A DNA stretch of 64,000 bases from Tanypteryx hageni. Lineage: Eukaryota > Arthropoda > Insecta > Odonata > Petaluridae. Positions within the stretch are counted from its first letter, which is position 1; every line of letters starts with the position of its first letter. The notes under the pieces were generated by a model. The model was not told the DNA's origin, searched no databases, and saw only the letters and a program-made list of their open reading frames with translations. The stretch covers positions 61,189,401 through 61,253,400 of the forward strand of contig CM054118.1 in assembly GCA_028673005.1 (NCBI GenBank), written 5' to 3'. This document shows positions 31,252 to 42,590 of the stretch, one piece after another. A program made the translations under genes and the position numbers.

Positions 31252-33990
31252 GGAGGAAATAGTGGGGAAAGGGGAGTAGCTCTGGTACTTAGGAAAGATA
31301 TGATGAAAAGCGTGACAAAGATAATAGCAACGAACGATAGACTGATGGCAATAAAGCTAAAAGCAGTCCCAGTGGACATGCTGATAATCCAGGTATATAT
31401 GCCAACGTCAGCTCATGACGATGAAGAAATAGATGAGATCTATGAGCAAATTAATGAAATTTACGAAGAAGACGGAAGAGGAAAGGTAAACTGCATAATA
31501 ATGGGAGATTGGAACAGCATAGTCGGAGAAGGACAGGAAGAAAATGTTGTCGGGCAATACGGACTTGGGAAGAGAAATCGAGGAGGGGAGAAACTCGTAG
31601 AATTCTGCATCAATAATGACCTTGTAGTGACTAATACATGGTTCAAAAACCATAAACGAAGGTTATACACATGGAAAAGCCCAGGAGATAGAATGAGATG
31701 CCAAATAGATTACATCCTTGTAAAACAAAGATTCAGGAACAGCATAAAGAACGCCAAGGCATTGCAAGGAGCAGACATTGATTCAGATCACAGCCTTCTA
31801 ATACTTGACGTGAGTACAAAGCTCAAAAAACAAATAAGAAAAACGAGAAGAGAAAGACAGACCTGGGACCTAGAAAAACTGAAAGAAAGGCAGGATGTAG
31901 TCAGCATGAAGTTGGAAGATAACTTAAGAAAGTTGGAAAACAAACCGAAGACTGTTGATATAGAATGGGATGAAATTAAAACCAGTATCAAGGATACCTT
32001 GGATAAAGAGATTGGAAAACAAGAGAAGAAAATCAGAAAACCATGGATCACGAAGGAAATGCTGGAGAAAATGGATGAGAGACGAAAATGGAAAAACGTT
32101 AACAGTGAAGAAGGTAGAGACAACTATAGGCGCATAAACAATGAGTTGAGAAGGGTAACAGATAAAGCTAGAGAAAATTGGATAAAAGGAAAATGTGATG
32201 AAATAGAACAAATGGAGAAGTTAGGACGGTACGATATGATGTACGCTAGGGCACTGGAATTAGAAGATAAGAAGTCTAATGGAATTTGTGGTAAAGGAAT
32301 TATGAATACGGATGGGAAGATAGTCTCAGAAACAAAGGATGTAGCACAGGTATGGGAAGAATACATTAAGGAATTATACAGCAAACAGGCAGGAGCGGCA
32401 AAAATAGAACTGGAAAATGAGGAAAACATTGAAGAAGACAACTTAGGACCAAGTATTATGGAGAGCGAAGTAGAAAAGGCGATAATGGAACTAAAGAAGG
32501 GGAAAGCCACGGGCAGCGATGGAATACCGGCTGAGATACTTAAAGTCATAGGATCAGAAGGACTAAAAGCGATCACGAAATTAATTAATAAGATTTACGA
32601 CACGGGAGAGTGGCCTCAGGATTTCCTAGAAGTAACAATGATCCCTCTAAAGAAGAAGCCAAAGGCAATGCAGTGTAAAGATTACAGAACTATAAGCCTT
32701 CTGTCACACACATCGAAGATCATCACGAGGATTCTTAATAAAAGGCTGGAGAAAAAGGCAGAAGAAATAATAGGGGAAGATCAATTCGGTTTCAGAAAAG
32801 GACGAGGAACTAGAGATGCTATAGGAGTAGTTAGAATCATATCAGAAAGGGCAATAGAATACAGTCAAGATATCTGCGCATGTTTCGTAGACTGGCAGAA
32901 GGCCTTTGATAGAGTAAATTGGGTAAAGTTGATGAAGATATTAAAGGATATAGGTGTAGACTGGAAAGACAGGAGACTGATTAGGAATCTATATGAGAAT
33001 CAAGTTGTAAAGGTCAGGTTTGAGAATGTGGACACCTGCGGAATAAATATCGGTAGGGGAGTAAGACAAGGTTGCTGCCTATCGCCTACCCTATTCAATA
33101 TATATGGAGAAAGTCTAATGCAAGAAGCTTTAGAAGGCACAGGGGATTTCAAAATTGGAGGAAGGATTATAAGAACAGTGAAATACGCAGATGATCAAGT
33201 ACTTCTAGCAAGAAAGGAAGAGGAGCTACAAAAAATGATAAATAGACTAGTGATAACAGGTAGAAAATACGGTATGGAAATAAATACAGAAAAATCCAAG
33301 GTCATTCGAATATCGGGTAAAGAAGAGAATCTGAACATAACTATTGGAGGAAAGCCATTAGAACAAGTTTCAGAATATAAATACCTTGGAAGTATCATAA
33401 CACGAGAGGCAAAATGTACGGATGAGATAAAAACTAGAATAGGAAAAGCAAAAGCGGCTTTCAGGAGAAAGAAACAACTACTTACAGGGAATATAAGGGA
33501 AGATATCCGCAAGAAGTTGATAAAATGCTACGTATGGAGTATAGCATTGTATGGGGCAGAAACATGGACGCTAAGGAAAAATGACATAAAATACTTGGAA
33601 AGCTTTGAAATGTGGACTTGGAGGAGAATGCTGAAGATAAAATGGACAGATAGGATGAAAAACGATGAAGTGCTACAAAGAATAGGAGAGAAGCGAATGA
33701 TTATACAGACTATCAGAAAGAGGAAGGCTAACTGGGTTGGACATTACCTGAGGAGAGAGAGTATGATTAAAGACGTGTTAGAAGGAAAACTAGATGGGAA
33801 AAGGGAAAGAGGTAGGAAAAGGTTTCAGCTGATAGACGATTTGAAGGGGAAAGAGAGTTATCAAGATATAAAGAGGACAGCGGAAAATAGGAGTATATGG
33901 AGAACCAGGTTTAACCAAGAATAATCACGGACCTGTCTACGGACAGACTACCTATGATGATATGATGATATATATATGCATGTGTTTGTG
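31252..33990 (+). mobile_element. RTE-type LINE, 5'-truncated, with long intact endonuclease-RT ORF
   Basis: The ORF at 31300-33924 encodes 874 residues; codons in the same frame extend back to 31249 (GGNSGERGVALVLRKDM), so the true start is lost. The AP-like endonuclease shows MGDWNS (residues 68-73), QIDYILV (135-141) and SDH (162-164); its N-terminal strands with the first Asn and Glu are missing. The reverse transcriptase has the palm motif FVDWQKAFDRV (about 529-539), GVRQGCCLSPTLFNIYGESL and YADD (629-632). The C-terminus has AETWTLRKNDIKYLESFEMW and WVGHYLRR. The protein copies RNA at a nicked target in the nucleus. The 3' tail is a TATGATGATATGATGATAT repeat near 33950-33980, typical of RTE elements. 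It may still express a partial protein but cannot be fully autonomous. Confidence 0.85.
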
Positions 33991-33994
33991 TGTA

Positions 33995-36760
33995 TATAGG
34001 TATAAACTATGAAGCGATTATATGAATGAGGAGACCCCTAATTAAAATTTTGAAGAATAGGTAGTAGTAATAAAGAAAATGCATAAAAGGGGACAACACA
34101 CTGAAAAGAGTTAAGAATTTGTAAGGCTTAAGCGTTTGCTGTCCCTCTTTAAGAGGCCCCTTGAGAGAATGAAAGGGTAAGAATACAGCGGGTAAAAGGA
34201 AGAAATTTTCCGTAAAACAATGGCGAGAGGAAAAAAATAAGAGAACGCAAATAAGAGAGAGGCTTATCCGCGCTAATTCGATATAAAAATAAACTGTCTG
34301 TGCTTATTATGCCCTTAAGACACACTAATTCAATTGAAGGCACGACCGCTGCTGTGGCCTCAGGTGTTGCCTGAAAATTACGAATAAAACCTTTGATGCG
34401 TAGCTCTCTCTCTCTCTTTTATTAAAGACTTTTTCCAGCAACTTCAAATTTGAAATGTTTCAAGGGAAAGAGGAGACAAAGGAAGTGGAAAAGGGCGGCT
34501 TTTTAAAGGTGCTTGGATCAACAGCTCAATTTTGGAAGTTAACATTCTCCAGAAATAATGTCTAGATGGCGTTCTTAAAGTTCCTAACGAAGACATACAA
34601 CGATGTGGAAACACAGGTTTGAAAGAACAGATCAAATAGCAGAAGAAAGTTGCTATAGGGTCCATAGTTGCTGAAAACAGGTTAAATAAAAATTTGAAAT
34701 TTTGAAAATGTTAATTAAATTTTTCTGAAAGACTGACGTCACTGAGGAATATATATTTTTATATGGGGCGGCGAATGAATAATCAAATGAATAGGAAGGT
34801 TGCTTTGGCGGTTACATTAAAATTCAGTTTGCTAGAAATGAGGGGGGAGAAAGAGAAAATAATAACTCTCCAGGGATTGGTCGGTAGGAGTTGATTGCGG
34901 TTGGCGGCAGTTGGGAATGGCGTGGAGAAACATATTTAGTAACTAGTGATTTGATGTTGATTGGCCAATTCAATTTTTTTTAATGTATTCCAGTCGCATA
35001 AAAATTTCCCGATTCTGGGAAAGCGCTCTCTTACCATATTATTCGTATAACTAGCAATTAATTCCTTGCGATTTCACGGCTCAATACCACCAAGAGACGC
35101 CAAGAGAATCTAAATGAAGAGCGTACAATAACGAGGTTGTTGAATGCAATGCCGGGAAAAAGGTTTTTAAAAAAAGGCAAAATCGAAAAGGCGGTAGCAC
35201 GCTCGTGAGCAAAGTCCAACGGTTGTGATTGTCGCACTCACGACCAATTGCAATCGACGGACGAGATAATTTCTCCACGACGACCGCAACCACAACACTC
35301 TTATCGCCGTGTTCGTTTCGGCGGTCGCTGAATTAGCGCGAATTGGTAGAAACAGCCAGAGAAAATGATACAATTGTGGCTTTCGCCACCTTTTGGTCGC
35401 AATCTGTTAATACACCTCGATTTTCTGCTCCGAAAACTCGATGCTCGTTGTTCACCATTAATGGCGCCAAAACATGACACCGCAAAACGAGAGTCGGTAT
35501 TTTCGTTTGTAATTGTTTTTGGACGAGACGAGATCTAAAAAAAGAATAACCTCGATTTCGAAACGATCGAAATCTGAAAATTCTATTCAATGCTTGAGTT
35601 TGCACGGGAATCGTTCATTCCTGTCAATCAAACGGGATTGTCCTTTCGTCTCTGTAAATCATAACTTCGATCGCGATCGACCGGTCGATCGTCGAGCCAA
35701 TTTTGGTCGATTTCAAGCGAAGTAATAAATAATTCGTTTATAATCTAAAAACCAAAAAGTATATGAAACTTCTGATAAGAAGTATTATGTATATTAAAAT
35801 AGGAGCTCAGGACATGAACTGTTCTCTAGCTGTAAAACTGAAGTTTTTTATTTCTTTTTAAAATCGAATCCAAATCCGTGCAAAATGAGAGCAAAGATTG
35901 GTTTTTAACCCAAAAGAGAGGGAAAAGCGGTTTTTATGAATGGGAAAAAAACCGTCATAGTAACGAGTCCACTGTTTTCAAACGGGAAACATATAATTAC
36001 AAAGCATTGATATAATACTCTGAAATAGAATTTATAGACTATCTTCTGAACCAAAGATGTAACTTTTTGATGACGTCAAAATACCAGAACGGGGAAAAAG
36101 CGCCTTACGTAATTTACTCTATCTCCATCGGTTTTACAGCAGTGTGCATTAGATATAGCCTCCCTACCATCCAACCCAATAATTATTTTCACATCTCTGC
36201 TTCAATTATGTATTTTTTATTATGGGCAATATTCAGGGAATGATTTTGTGTCGACTCTTTCGGAGCATAATTCTTATAACACCCTCAATGCATATTATAA
36301 CTCGTACCTTCGTATTCTTTCCACATGCGTAACTATTCATTCACCACTAAGCCGTATATTAAATAGTGGACCACAAAAATTGGTCATTTTAACTGAATCA
36401 ACTGTACGAGTGAAGAAAAGTACAAAATATAAAAAATGCAGAAAAGTACAGCAAGGCAAAACAATAAGAGATAATGTTCTTCCCTTGACATAGTGTCCCT
36501 CAGTAAATAAAGGAAAAGATTGGATAGTAATTAAATGACGAAACAAGCGATCTGCAATGCTGAAAAAAATCTCGAACTGAGAAATCACTTCTATGAAAAA
36601 GTAAATATCATGAAAATTTAAAATTCATTTCGTACCGCCAATCTAAGGAGCCTAAATGACGCATTTAATACAGAAATAAAATAACAGGTAGGTATCAGTT
36701 TTACACTTATGTTCTCCACTCCTTTAACGTTTTATACCCTTTTCTTCTGAAGTTACCTTT
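33995..36760. other. Stretch with no recognisable gene
   Basis: It holds a short (CT)n tract at 34404-34417 and several short minus-strand frames without motifs. No repeat boundary or exon-like structure stands out. One GATCGACCGGTCGATC palindrome lies near 35676. Confidence 0.4.
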
Positions 36761-36765
36761 TTCAG

Positions 36766-36892
36766 ACCGGAGTGGAGGAAGAGGGACGGCTTCCCGCTCA
36801 TCGTGTCAGCTGTCCCCGTTCACGGCGGAGCTCACGTTTTGGTGGATGTCCGATCCGTGCCAACGTTATCCTGGAAAGGAAGGGATAAGTTA
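36766..36892 (+). other. Orphan exon-like coding stretch
   Basis: A pyrimidine-rich tract and TTTTTCAG precede it. One frame then reads PEWRKRDGFPLIVSAVPVHG, then GAHVLVDVRSVPTLSWKGRD and KLV, with a GTATAC donor candidate at 36893. It is GC-rich against AT-rich flanks and free of stops in this frame, like a real internal exon. No neighbouring exons were found within the window and I do not recognise the protein. It could be a relic exon or part of a gene with large introns. Confidence 0.4.
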
Positions 36893-36979
36893 GTATACTG
36901 TGTATCATACGTGAAATAAAAGAGCAAAAACTTGGTAAAAACAAGCTTCATTTTGATAAAAATGGAAACCGAAATGAGA

Positions 36980-37440
36980 CTAGGAGCTCCGCCCATGCGC
37001 GTTCCGCGCGCCAACCTATAAAGCGGCCCTCGGCCGCAATTTTTTCTCGTAATGATAACAATTTTTAGTATAATTGTTTGACAAAAAAAATATTTTGTAA
37101 AAGAAATCATTTAAAACATTACAACTGAAATACGCAGAGCATTAGAATTTAGAATAATTTTATTAACAAATTTAAACTAATATTTTTATTAATGAAATAA
37201 AATTCCTACTTAGTAACTATCACGCAAGGCTTCATTATCCATTACGTTAATTGTCCTACCATTTGGAGCTAAAATATACGTATATCACTTTCTTTTATCG
37301 CCTACTCTTGAGCATCCACATAAAAAGTTGCCCGTGTGCAAAGCAAGGGTTTTGCAGTTCAAGCCCAACTATTTTAAGCGACTGTCCTTGAGATTTATAG
37401 ATGCTGATTGCAAAGCTTACCCGAATTGGAAATTGAAGCC
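36980..37440 (-). pseudogene. Helitron 3' end with helicase C-terminal remnant
   Basis: Read on the minus strand, the sequence from about 37440 encodes FPIRVSFAISIYKSQGQSLK, then IVGLELQNPCFAHGQLF and, after a frameshift, ILAPNGRTINV. This is the last part of the Pif1-like helicase domain of Helitron RepHel proteins (usual INKSQGQ, HGQLYVA(L/C)SR, ...NGxTxNVV). Downstream on the same strand come a GC-rich hairpin region (GCGGCCGAGGGCCGC, then GCGCGCGGAACGCGC) and a terminal CTAG at 36983-36980. The helicase is truncated and frameshifted. Confidence 0.7.
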
Positions 37441-37449
37441 TCATAAGGT

Positions 37450-38115
37450 TAAATAGAAAATCTGATGGTATTATTGAAATAAAGGTGAAACTTTTTAATT
37501 ATTACTCGATGGTTGCGAAAAAGTAAAACTAGTTCACACCTTTTATTTACGGCTCAAAAATGTATCTCATCAAAACCTTGATTAGTGAAGGTTTCATCAA
37601 AATCGTTCAAGTATGTTGCTGAGATTTATTTTAAAATCTGAAATGACATCGGTGGAGGCACAATGCTGAGATATCTTTCTTTAAATAAAAGGAAATTTGG
37701 ACCGACCGTTCTATGGGGACCCTCGGCCAGTTGGCAGATTTAAATTATATTTGGGAATGCATGATCGACCTAAAGCTGCTGCCAAATATTTAAGCTCCTG
37801 CCTTTATTTTCTGATGAGTTACGACTGCCACATACACACACACATCTTTTATTATTACAGATATGAAGTCACATGAACTGTAGTATGCGAAGCACGATTG
37901 ATTTTACAATTGCAGCCGGGTGCTGAATTAGCATTCCCTATGCGAGCGCTCCGGTTAAAGGTGAGGCGCGATAAAGAACTTGGCGAGCAGTGCTACATTT
38001 AATATTGCAAGGGCTAAAAAACACCGCTTCATTTTACCACTCTGGAGACAAGAACCGCAGGAAAAAATTTAAAAAAAGCAGCCATACTAACGATTTCATT
38101 TGTTAGACTTTTTCA
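37450..38115. other. Stretch with no recognisable gene
   Basis: It may include more decayed Helitron sequence, but no further helicase or Rep motif could be read. A short (CA)n run lies at 37833-37847. Confidence 0.35.
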
Positions 38116-38119
38116 GACA

Positions 38120-38995
38120 CAGTGGAACTTCGACTATCCGAACTACTAACTTGGACCAAGAGGGTGATTCGGATAATCAACGATTCGCATAGTCAGAAAA
38201 AAGAAAGGAAAACTGTGAGTTTAAAAAAAATTCACAATTTTAGTGTACTAGGCAACAAAAAGCGCAATTGTTTATTTTCAATACGAATAGGTGCGGAGTC
38301 CTGTGAAAATTTTCCGCTACTGGCCGATAGGCGTATTACCGCACGGCTTTCGCTCGCCGAAATTTTTGGTCGCGATATTATTCAAGTAAATTTGGTATTA
38401 TTATGTGAATAATAACTTACCTTTTATAATAATCCAAAAAATCAAAGATAACTGCTAAAAAGTGAATATGGATTAAAAAAACTTAAGGAGAACGCAAGTC
38501 TTATAATCAAGAAAGTTGTTAAAAAACAGCCAGATAAATTTCTCTAAAATGCCTTTCAAACCATCGACGGGACCGTACAATTTGCCTTAATCTCTTCAAA
38601 AGATGGAAACGACCGTCAAAAAAAAATTATTTATAACCTTCGAGCACGTGTCCTACCATTCAGGGAGTTATGCCGAAATGGAAGTGGCATATTTTGTCAT
38701 TATTTACCCAAAGAAACGCATTATAATAATGATTATTATTATTCAAGAAGTGTTTGGAGAGTGTTTAAATGGCAAGGAGTGGGAATCCCGTATGCAGGCG
38801 TTCCGAAAGGTAGTTTTTCCAAGGAGGTGGGATAAATCCAAATAACGCGGCGAAGTTTCATAGATGCGTATTCATTCGGATTAATCCGAAGGTCGCAGCG
38901 TAATGGTTAACAAACAAGCAACAGCTAACGATCTAAAATTTGGTCCGTATAATTGGACATTCGGATAATCGGCGTACGTACAATCGGAGTTCTAC
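38120..38995. mobile_element. pogo/Tigger-like MITE, diverged
   Basis: The left end is CAGTGGAACTTCGACTATCC with the subterminal word GATTCGGATAATC. The right end, reverse complemented, gives TGTAGAACTCCGATTGTACG and GCCGATTATCCGAATG. The orientation and word content match Tigger-type ends. Target TA flanks are not clear. The interior contains short chance frames only. Confidence 0.65.
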
Positions 38996-39225
38996 ATGAA
39001 ACTCAAATAAAGTTCATTCTTACTTGGAAAATCGGAAATTTCTATCGTCGTTAGCCGATAATTACAGAAACATGCAGCTCTTATCAGCCCCACTCAAGAG
39101 CTGTAATTTGTTTTTTTTTCCTCCAGCACGAGAGTCTCGAGCTCGCGTCGGTGCGCGGATCGCACCCCTCCAAATCCACGGCTTTCTCAGTGTCATTTGT
39201 TTAGCACATAATGAGAAACTAGAGC

Positions 39226-39686
39226 CAGCGCCGTAACTAGGGCGGGGCATTTGCCCCGGGCGTAGCTAAAGAAGGGGCGCAAACATTGTTAAAGGCAAGT
39301 TGTGCAGGTCACAAGGACAGGGGAGATTTCACTACTATACTTGTTCCAGACATTACGCATAGCAGAAACTATAAATTTCGATGAAGCTATTGACGAGCTT
39401 GCTGCATTAAAACCACATAATATTAATATTAATATAATATTAATATTAAAATATTTATACTTTCTGTATTTAAATTAAGTTTGTGTGTAATTGTATGTAA
39501 TTATATTTATAATTATGCATTTAAATTATGTACATTTATAGTAATGAATGATATCATTTATAGTTTATTTTTATTTATGAATTGTTCGCCCTAAATCCAT
39601 ACGTATAGGTAATAGAGAATCTTTTATGGAGGGGGCGCATATTTGGTAGTTTGCCCCGGGTGCTAAAATAGCTAGTTACAGCGCTG
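39226..39686. mobile_element. hAT-type MITE with perfect 8 bp target duplication
   Basis: Terminal inverted repeats are CAGCGCCGTAACTAG and, from the right end, CAGCGCTGTAACTAG. Perfect flanking duplications actagagc lie at 39218-39225 and 39687-39694. A GCCCCGGG word lies near both ends. It is 461 bp long, AT-rich inside and non-coding. The intact target duplication suggests a comparatively recent insertion. Confidence 0.92.
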
Positions 39687-40054
39687 ACTAGAGCTCATCC
39701 GATATATAACAAAACCATCAACTGAATTGGTATGCCTCATAACCGCAAAAGTTTTAAAAGTTTATTATGCATAGAATAATTTTAATTAGGAAATCTGTGA
39801 TTATTTCGCGCCTCAATAAAAATTAAAAAATGCATGCTCAATGAGAGTATTATTTCTATTTTCTTGCTTGGCAACATGACATCTCCGGATGGAACGACGA
39901 ATGTTCATTCTGGTTGTTTGTGAAATGAGGCAATTTTCGTTATAAGAATCTGATGTAATTGGAGTCCATGGACGTAATAGCATATCGAATAAACAAAACG
40001 TTTGATCCCGAAGTCATCCAAGCTGTCGCCCCCACATCAATTATTACAATCACT

Positions 40055-41035
40055 GATATAAAATAAAATACGCCATAAGGGTCATGGCGACGGCTAACCG
40101 ACAATCGCTAATGCCGAATGCTCTAGAAAGAAGAAATTCGCATGAATAGCCCCTCCACGGGTGAAGACATCATCTGAAGTTGGCGCTCAGCGTGAGCTTG
40201 GATTTCAACGTCGAATGTGGCACCAGCCGAGGGCTCGATGAACAGCAGACGGAACCAAACTGGCGATTGGGTGGGCACGTTCACCGTCCGAGCGGAATGC
40301 AGCAATTCGTCGGACAGTATTAATGTGGACGCAACGCATAAAGTGATCGAGAGTGAAGGAAATCGGGTGATATACATACATCCAATGGGTGTCGCAAGGT
40401 AGTTTATATTTAATCATGAACGCTGAACACTCTAAACTACGGAGGTTAATTGTGTAGTTGCCCATTTTATGGATGTCTATAATGTAAAAATAAAGAGACT
40501 TGCTGTATTACATACATGCTTTGTTTTATTTATCATGTAGTTTATATCGTTTGACTGACATTACCACCAGGTCGAAAGACTAACTGGATTGTAAATTTAA
40601 TTTATTAATTAATAAAACAAAGCACTATAAATTTATGTTCAGTTAACAAATTTAGCTCAATATACAGTAAATGCCGCCCGCCTTTCATTATCACTGGTAA
40701 TGGTTACTATTAGCTTATTTTTATCAAACAAGGACTTCCAAAACCGAATCTAGATTTAACCCGCGCTTCACTGTCTTACTGAATAAAAAAATCCTTTGTG
40801 CGATAGTGATTTTTTTAATCCATTTAAAAATTTACTAAAAAATACCAAAATGTAGTACCGTCATTATGACTGTGGGATTGATTCTTTTTCTCCTCAGCTA
40901 GTCCTGCGAAATGATTCTATGAAAAAGGGGAAATAAAAGATAAGCTGACTTTTCATCCAAGGTGTGGAAAAAACATCGCAATTCTGGGAAATGGCCGCAT
41001 AGTGCAAAAAAATGTCTTTGGAAAGGAATAATTTG
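40055..41035 (+). pseudogene. Neuralized homology repeat gene copy 2, partial
   Basis: It is homologous to 8375-9110. Shared parts are the upstream region (ATAAAATA, GCCATA and GGTCATGG words in order), exon A from about 40200 to 40398 and exon B. Exon A encodes NSRRNQTGDWVGTFTVRAEC and VDATHKVIESEGNRVIYI, with a GT donor at 40399. Exon B follows TCCTCAG near 40900 and encodes EKGEIKDKLTFHPRCGKN then IAILGNGRIVQK. The signal-peptide segment is missing, exon B has an early stop, and exons C to E are absent. Keeping intron and upstream sequence means the copy arose by DNA duplication, not by retroposition. Confidence 0.7.
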
Positions 41036-41175
41036 TCTTTTTATTACAGCGTATCTTTAAAAAAAATCCCATGGCGAGTTTCACTAAGGATAACTTAAAT
41101 GGTCCCTATAATTTTAGAATTGATTTATTTCAGTTTGGATGATTATTTATTTGGGTTGAATTATTCCCATCAACA

Positions 41176-41600
41176 TTAGCAAAGCAAACCACTTTTGATA
41201 GCGCGATTTTTTAAAGACGTGATCTTATTTTTCTCGCGGGCAAGGAATTGTTCCACGTAACGATTAGTTTCAACCACTATGAGGGCAATTAGATCATCAA
41301 AAAATAACTCAAAATATCTAAAGGGATAATCTGTTGATAAAACCTGCACTATTTGTTTTCCAACTAAATCACACGCAAAAGGCTGAGGAGGGTTAGCACT
41401 GTTGACATCTCCCCAAATATTCTCTTGAATATTCACAGTTGAGTGAGTTATTTCTTCCAATTCCTCTTCGGAACTGGAATCAATAGAGTATCCGTTCGAA
41501 TCTTCAGAATATATATCTACACTACTTTCACTATATTTCTCCAAAACACTTCCCAATCCGCCAACTCACGAGAGCTACAAGCCATAGTGAACTAAATAGG
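41176..41600 (-). pseudogene. piggyBac transposase N-terminal fragment
   Basis: The 126-residue minus-strand frame (41556-41176) has an acidic, Ser-rich N-terminus. It continues with YPFRYFELFFDDLIALIVVE then TNRYVEQFLAREKN, the hallmark block at the start of piggyBac transposases (PxxFFxLFF...LIVxxTNxYA). The frame just upstream (MACSSRELADWEVF, complement of about 41590-41550) is out of register, implying a frameshift. All of the catalytic DDD domain is missing. Confidence 0.7.
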
Positions 41601-41982
41601 GGTTCGGCTAAAGGACAGACCCAAGATGAAAAAAAAAATAAAAAAAAATGCCCGAAGCAAACGCAGGCACTAAGAAACCTCGACCATCAGCTCGAAGAAT
41701 CGTAAACAAGACCCAGGAAGATGAGAGCTCTTTTGAAAGTCTGAGACGCAACGCACGAAAGATAAGAGGCCTGGCGAGCCTTAGTAAGCACTGCTACGGG
41801 CTACGGCCAGGTCCGAGATAGAAAAAAAAATAAAAAAAAATACTAACACGTAAACACAGACAACGAGGAACCACAGAACGAAAGCAGAAAGCATTAGCTT
41901 GCATATTCACTCTCTGAAAGCTCATAAATCAGAGCCGTAGCGATAACAAAACTTAATGAAAATTTCGCGCTGACGCATGAGA

Positions 41983-42062
41983 AAGAGAGGACGTGAATGC
42001 TACGTCGCACACGCTGGGAGCACGGGAAAGGGAGGACGTGAATGCCACGTCGCACACGCCGG
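41983..42062 (+). repeat. Tandem duplication with ACGTCGCACACGC
   Basis: Two copies of GAGGACGTGAATGC(T/C)ACG followed by TCGCACACGC(T/C)GG lie in direct order, just upstream of the long arm at 42066. Confidence 0.85.
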
Positions 42063-42065
42063 ATG

Positions 42066-42590
42066 GTAAGGTCCCCTGAACACGTTTTGACTATTTTCTC
42101 GATGATGTCTTGTCTGTCTGTCTTATGTGATAGATTTCTATGGGCGCTGTAACTCAAAAACTATTAATCAGGTCAACACAAAATTTTATATTTAACATTT
42201 TTATAAAAGTTAGAAGATTGGATTAGTTTTTGGTAAAAATCGGTAGACCGGAAGTGGGTGTTTACTCTCGTCACTTATCCGTTATTTTGAAATATTTGCT
42301 TTAATATTTTATAAATGTAAAAATGTACTGGAATAAAGGTTGTAGGAAATTTTATTTTCTACAACCTTTGTTTGATACATTTTTCCATATAATGCATTGT
42401 TTAAGAGATATCTTATATTTTTAGCTGCCACCACCACGCCACCTACCGAAGACTATTGTTAACATTTGACGCTTAGTTAACGTCTTAGTAGCATTCCTTT
42501 TTCTTTTCTTAATTGTCAAACGGAAGTAAATATTGACAACAATCCCAGAGCTAACAACATATAATTTGCCATATAAATGTGGAGAAAGTC
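42066..42590 (+). repeat. Long terminal arm of the 17.9-20.5 kb repeat family
   Basis: Starts AAGGTCCCCTGAACACG and carries the same landmarks as 17955-18490 in the same order. It runs directly into the transposase pseudogene at the TGGAGAAAGTC word. This placement makes it the probable 5' end region of a pogo/Tigger-type element. Confidence 0.75.

Noticed and set aside
31924..33512. Several minus-strand frames of 95-150 codons
   Set aside because: They are antisense shadows of the RTE-type LINE ORF.
37815..37835. CTGATGAG word as a possible hammerhead core
   Set aside because: No GAAA at a proper distance and no pairing arms.
41640..41850. Two A-rich runs (AAAAAAAAATAAAAAAAAAT) as possible SINE or LINE tails
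   Set aside because: The runs are similar to each other, but no element body, target duplication or Pol III box could be read upstream of either.
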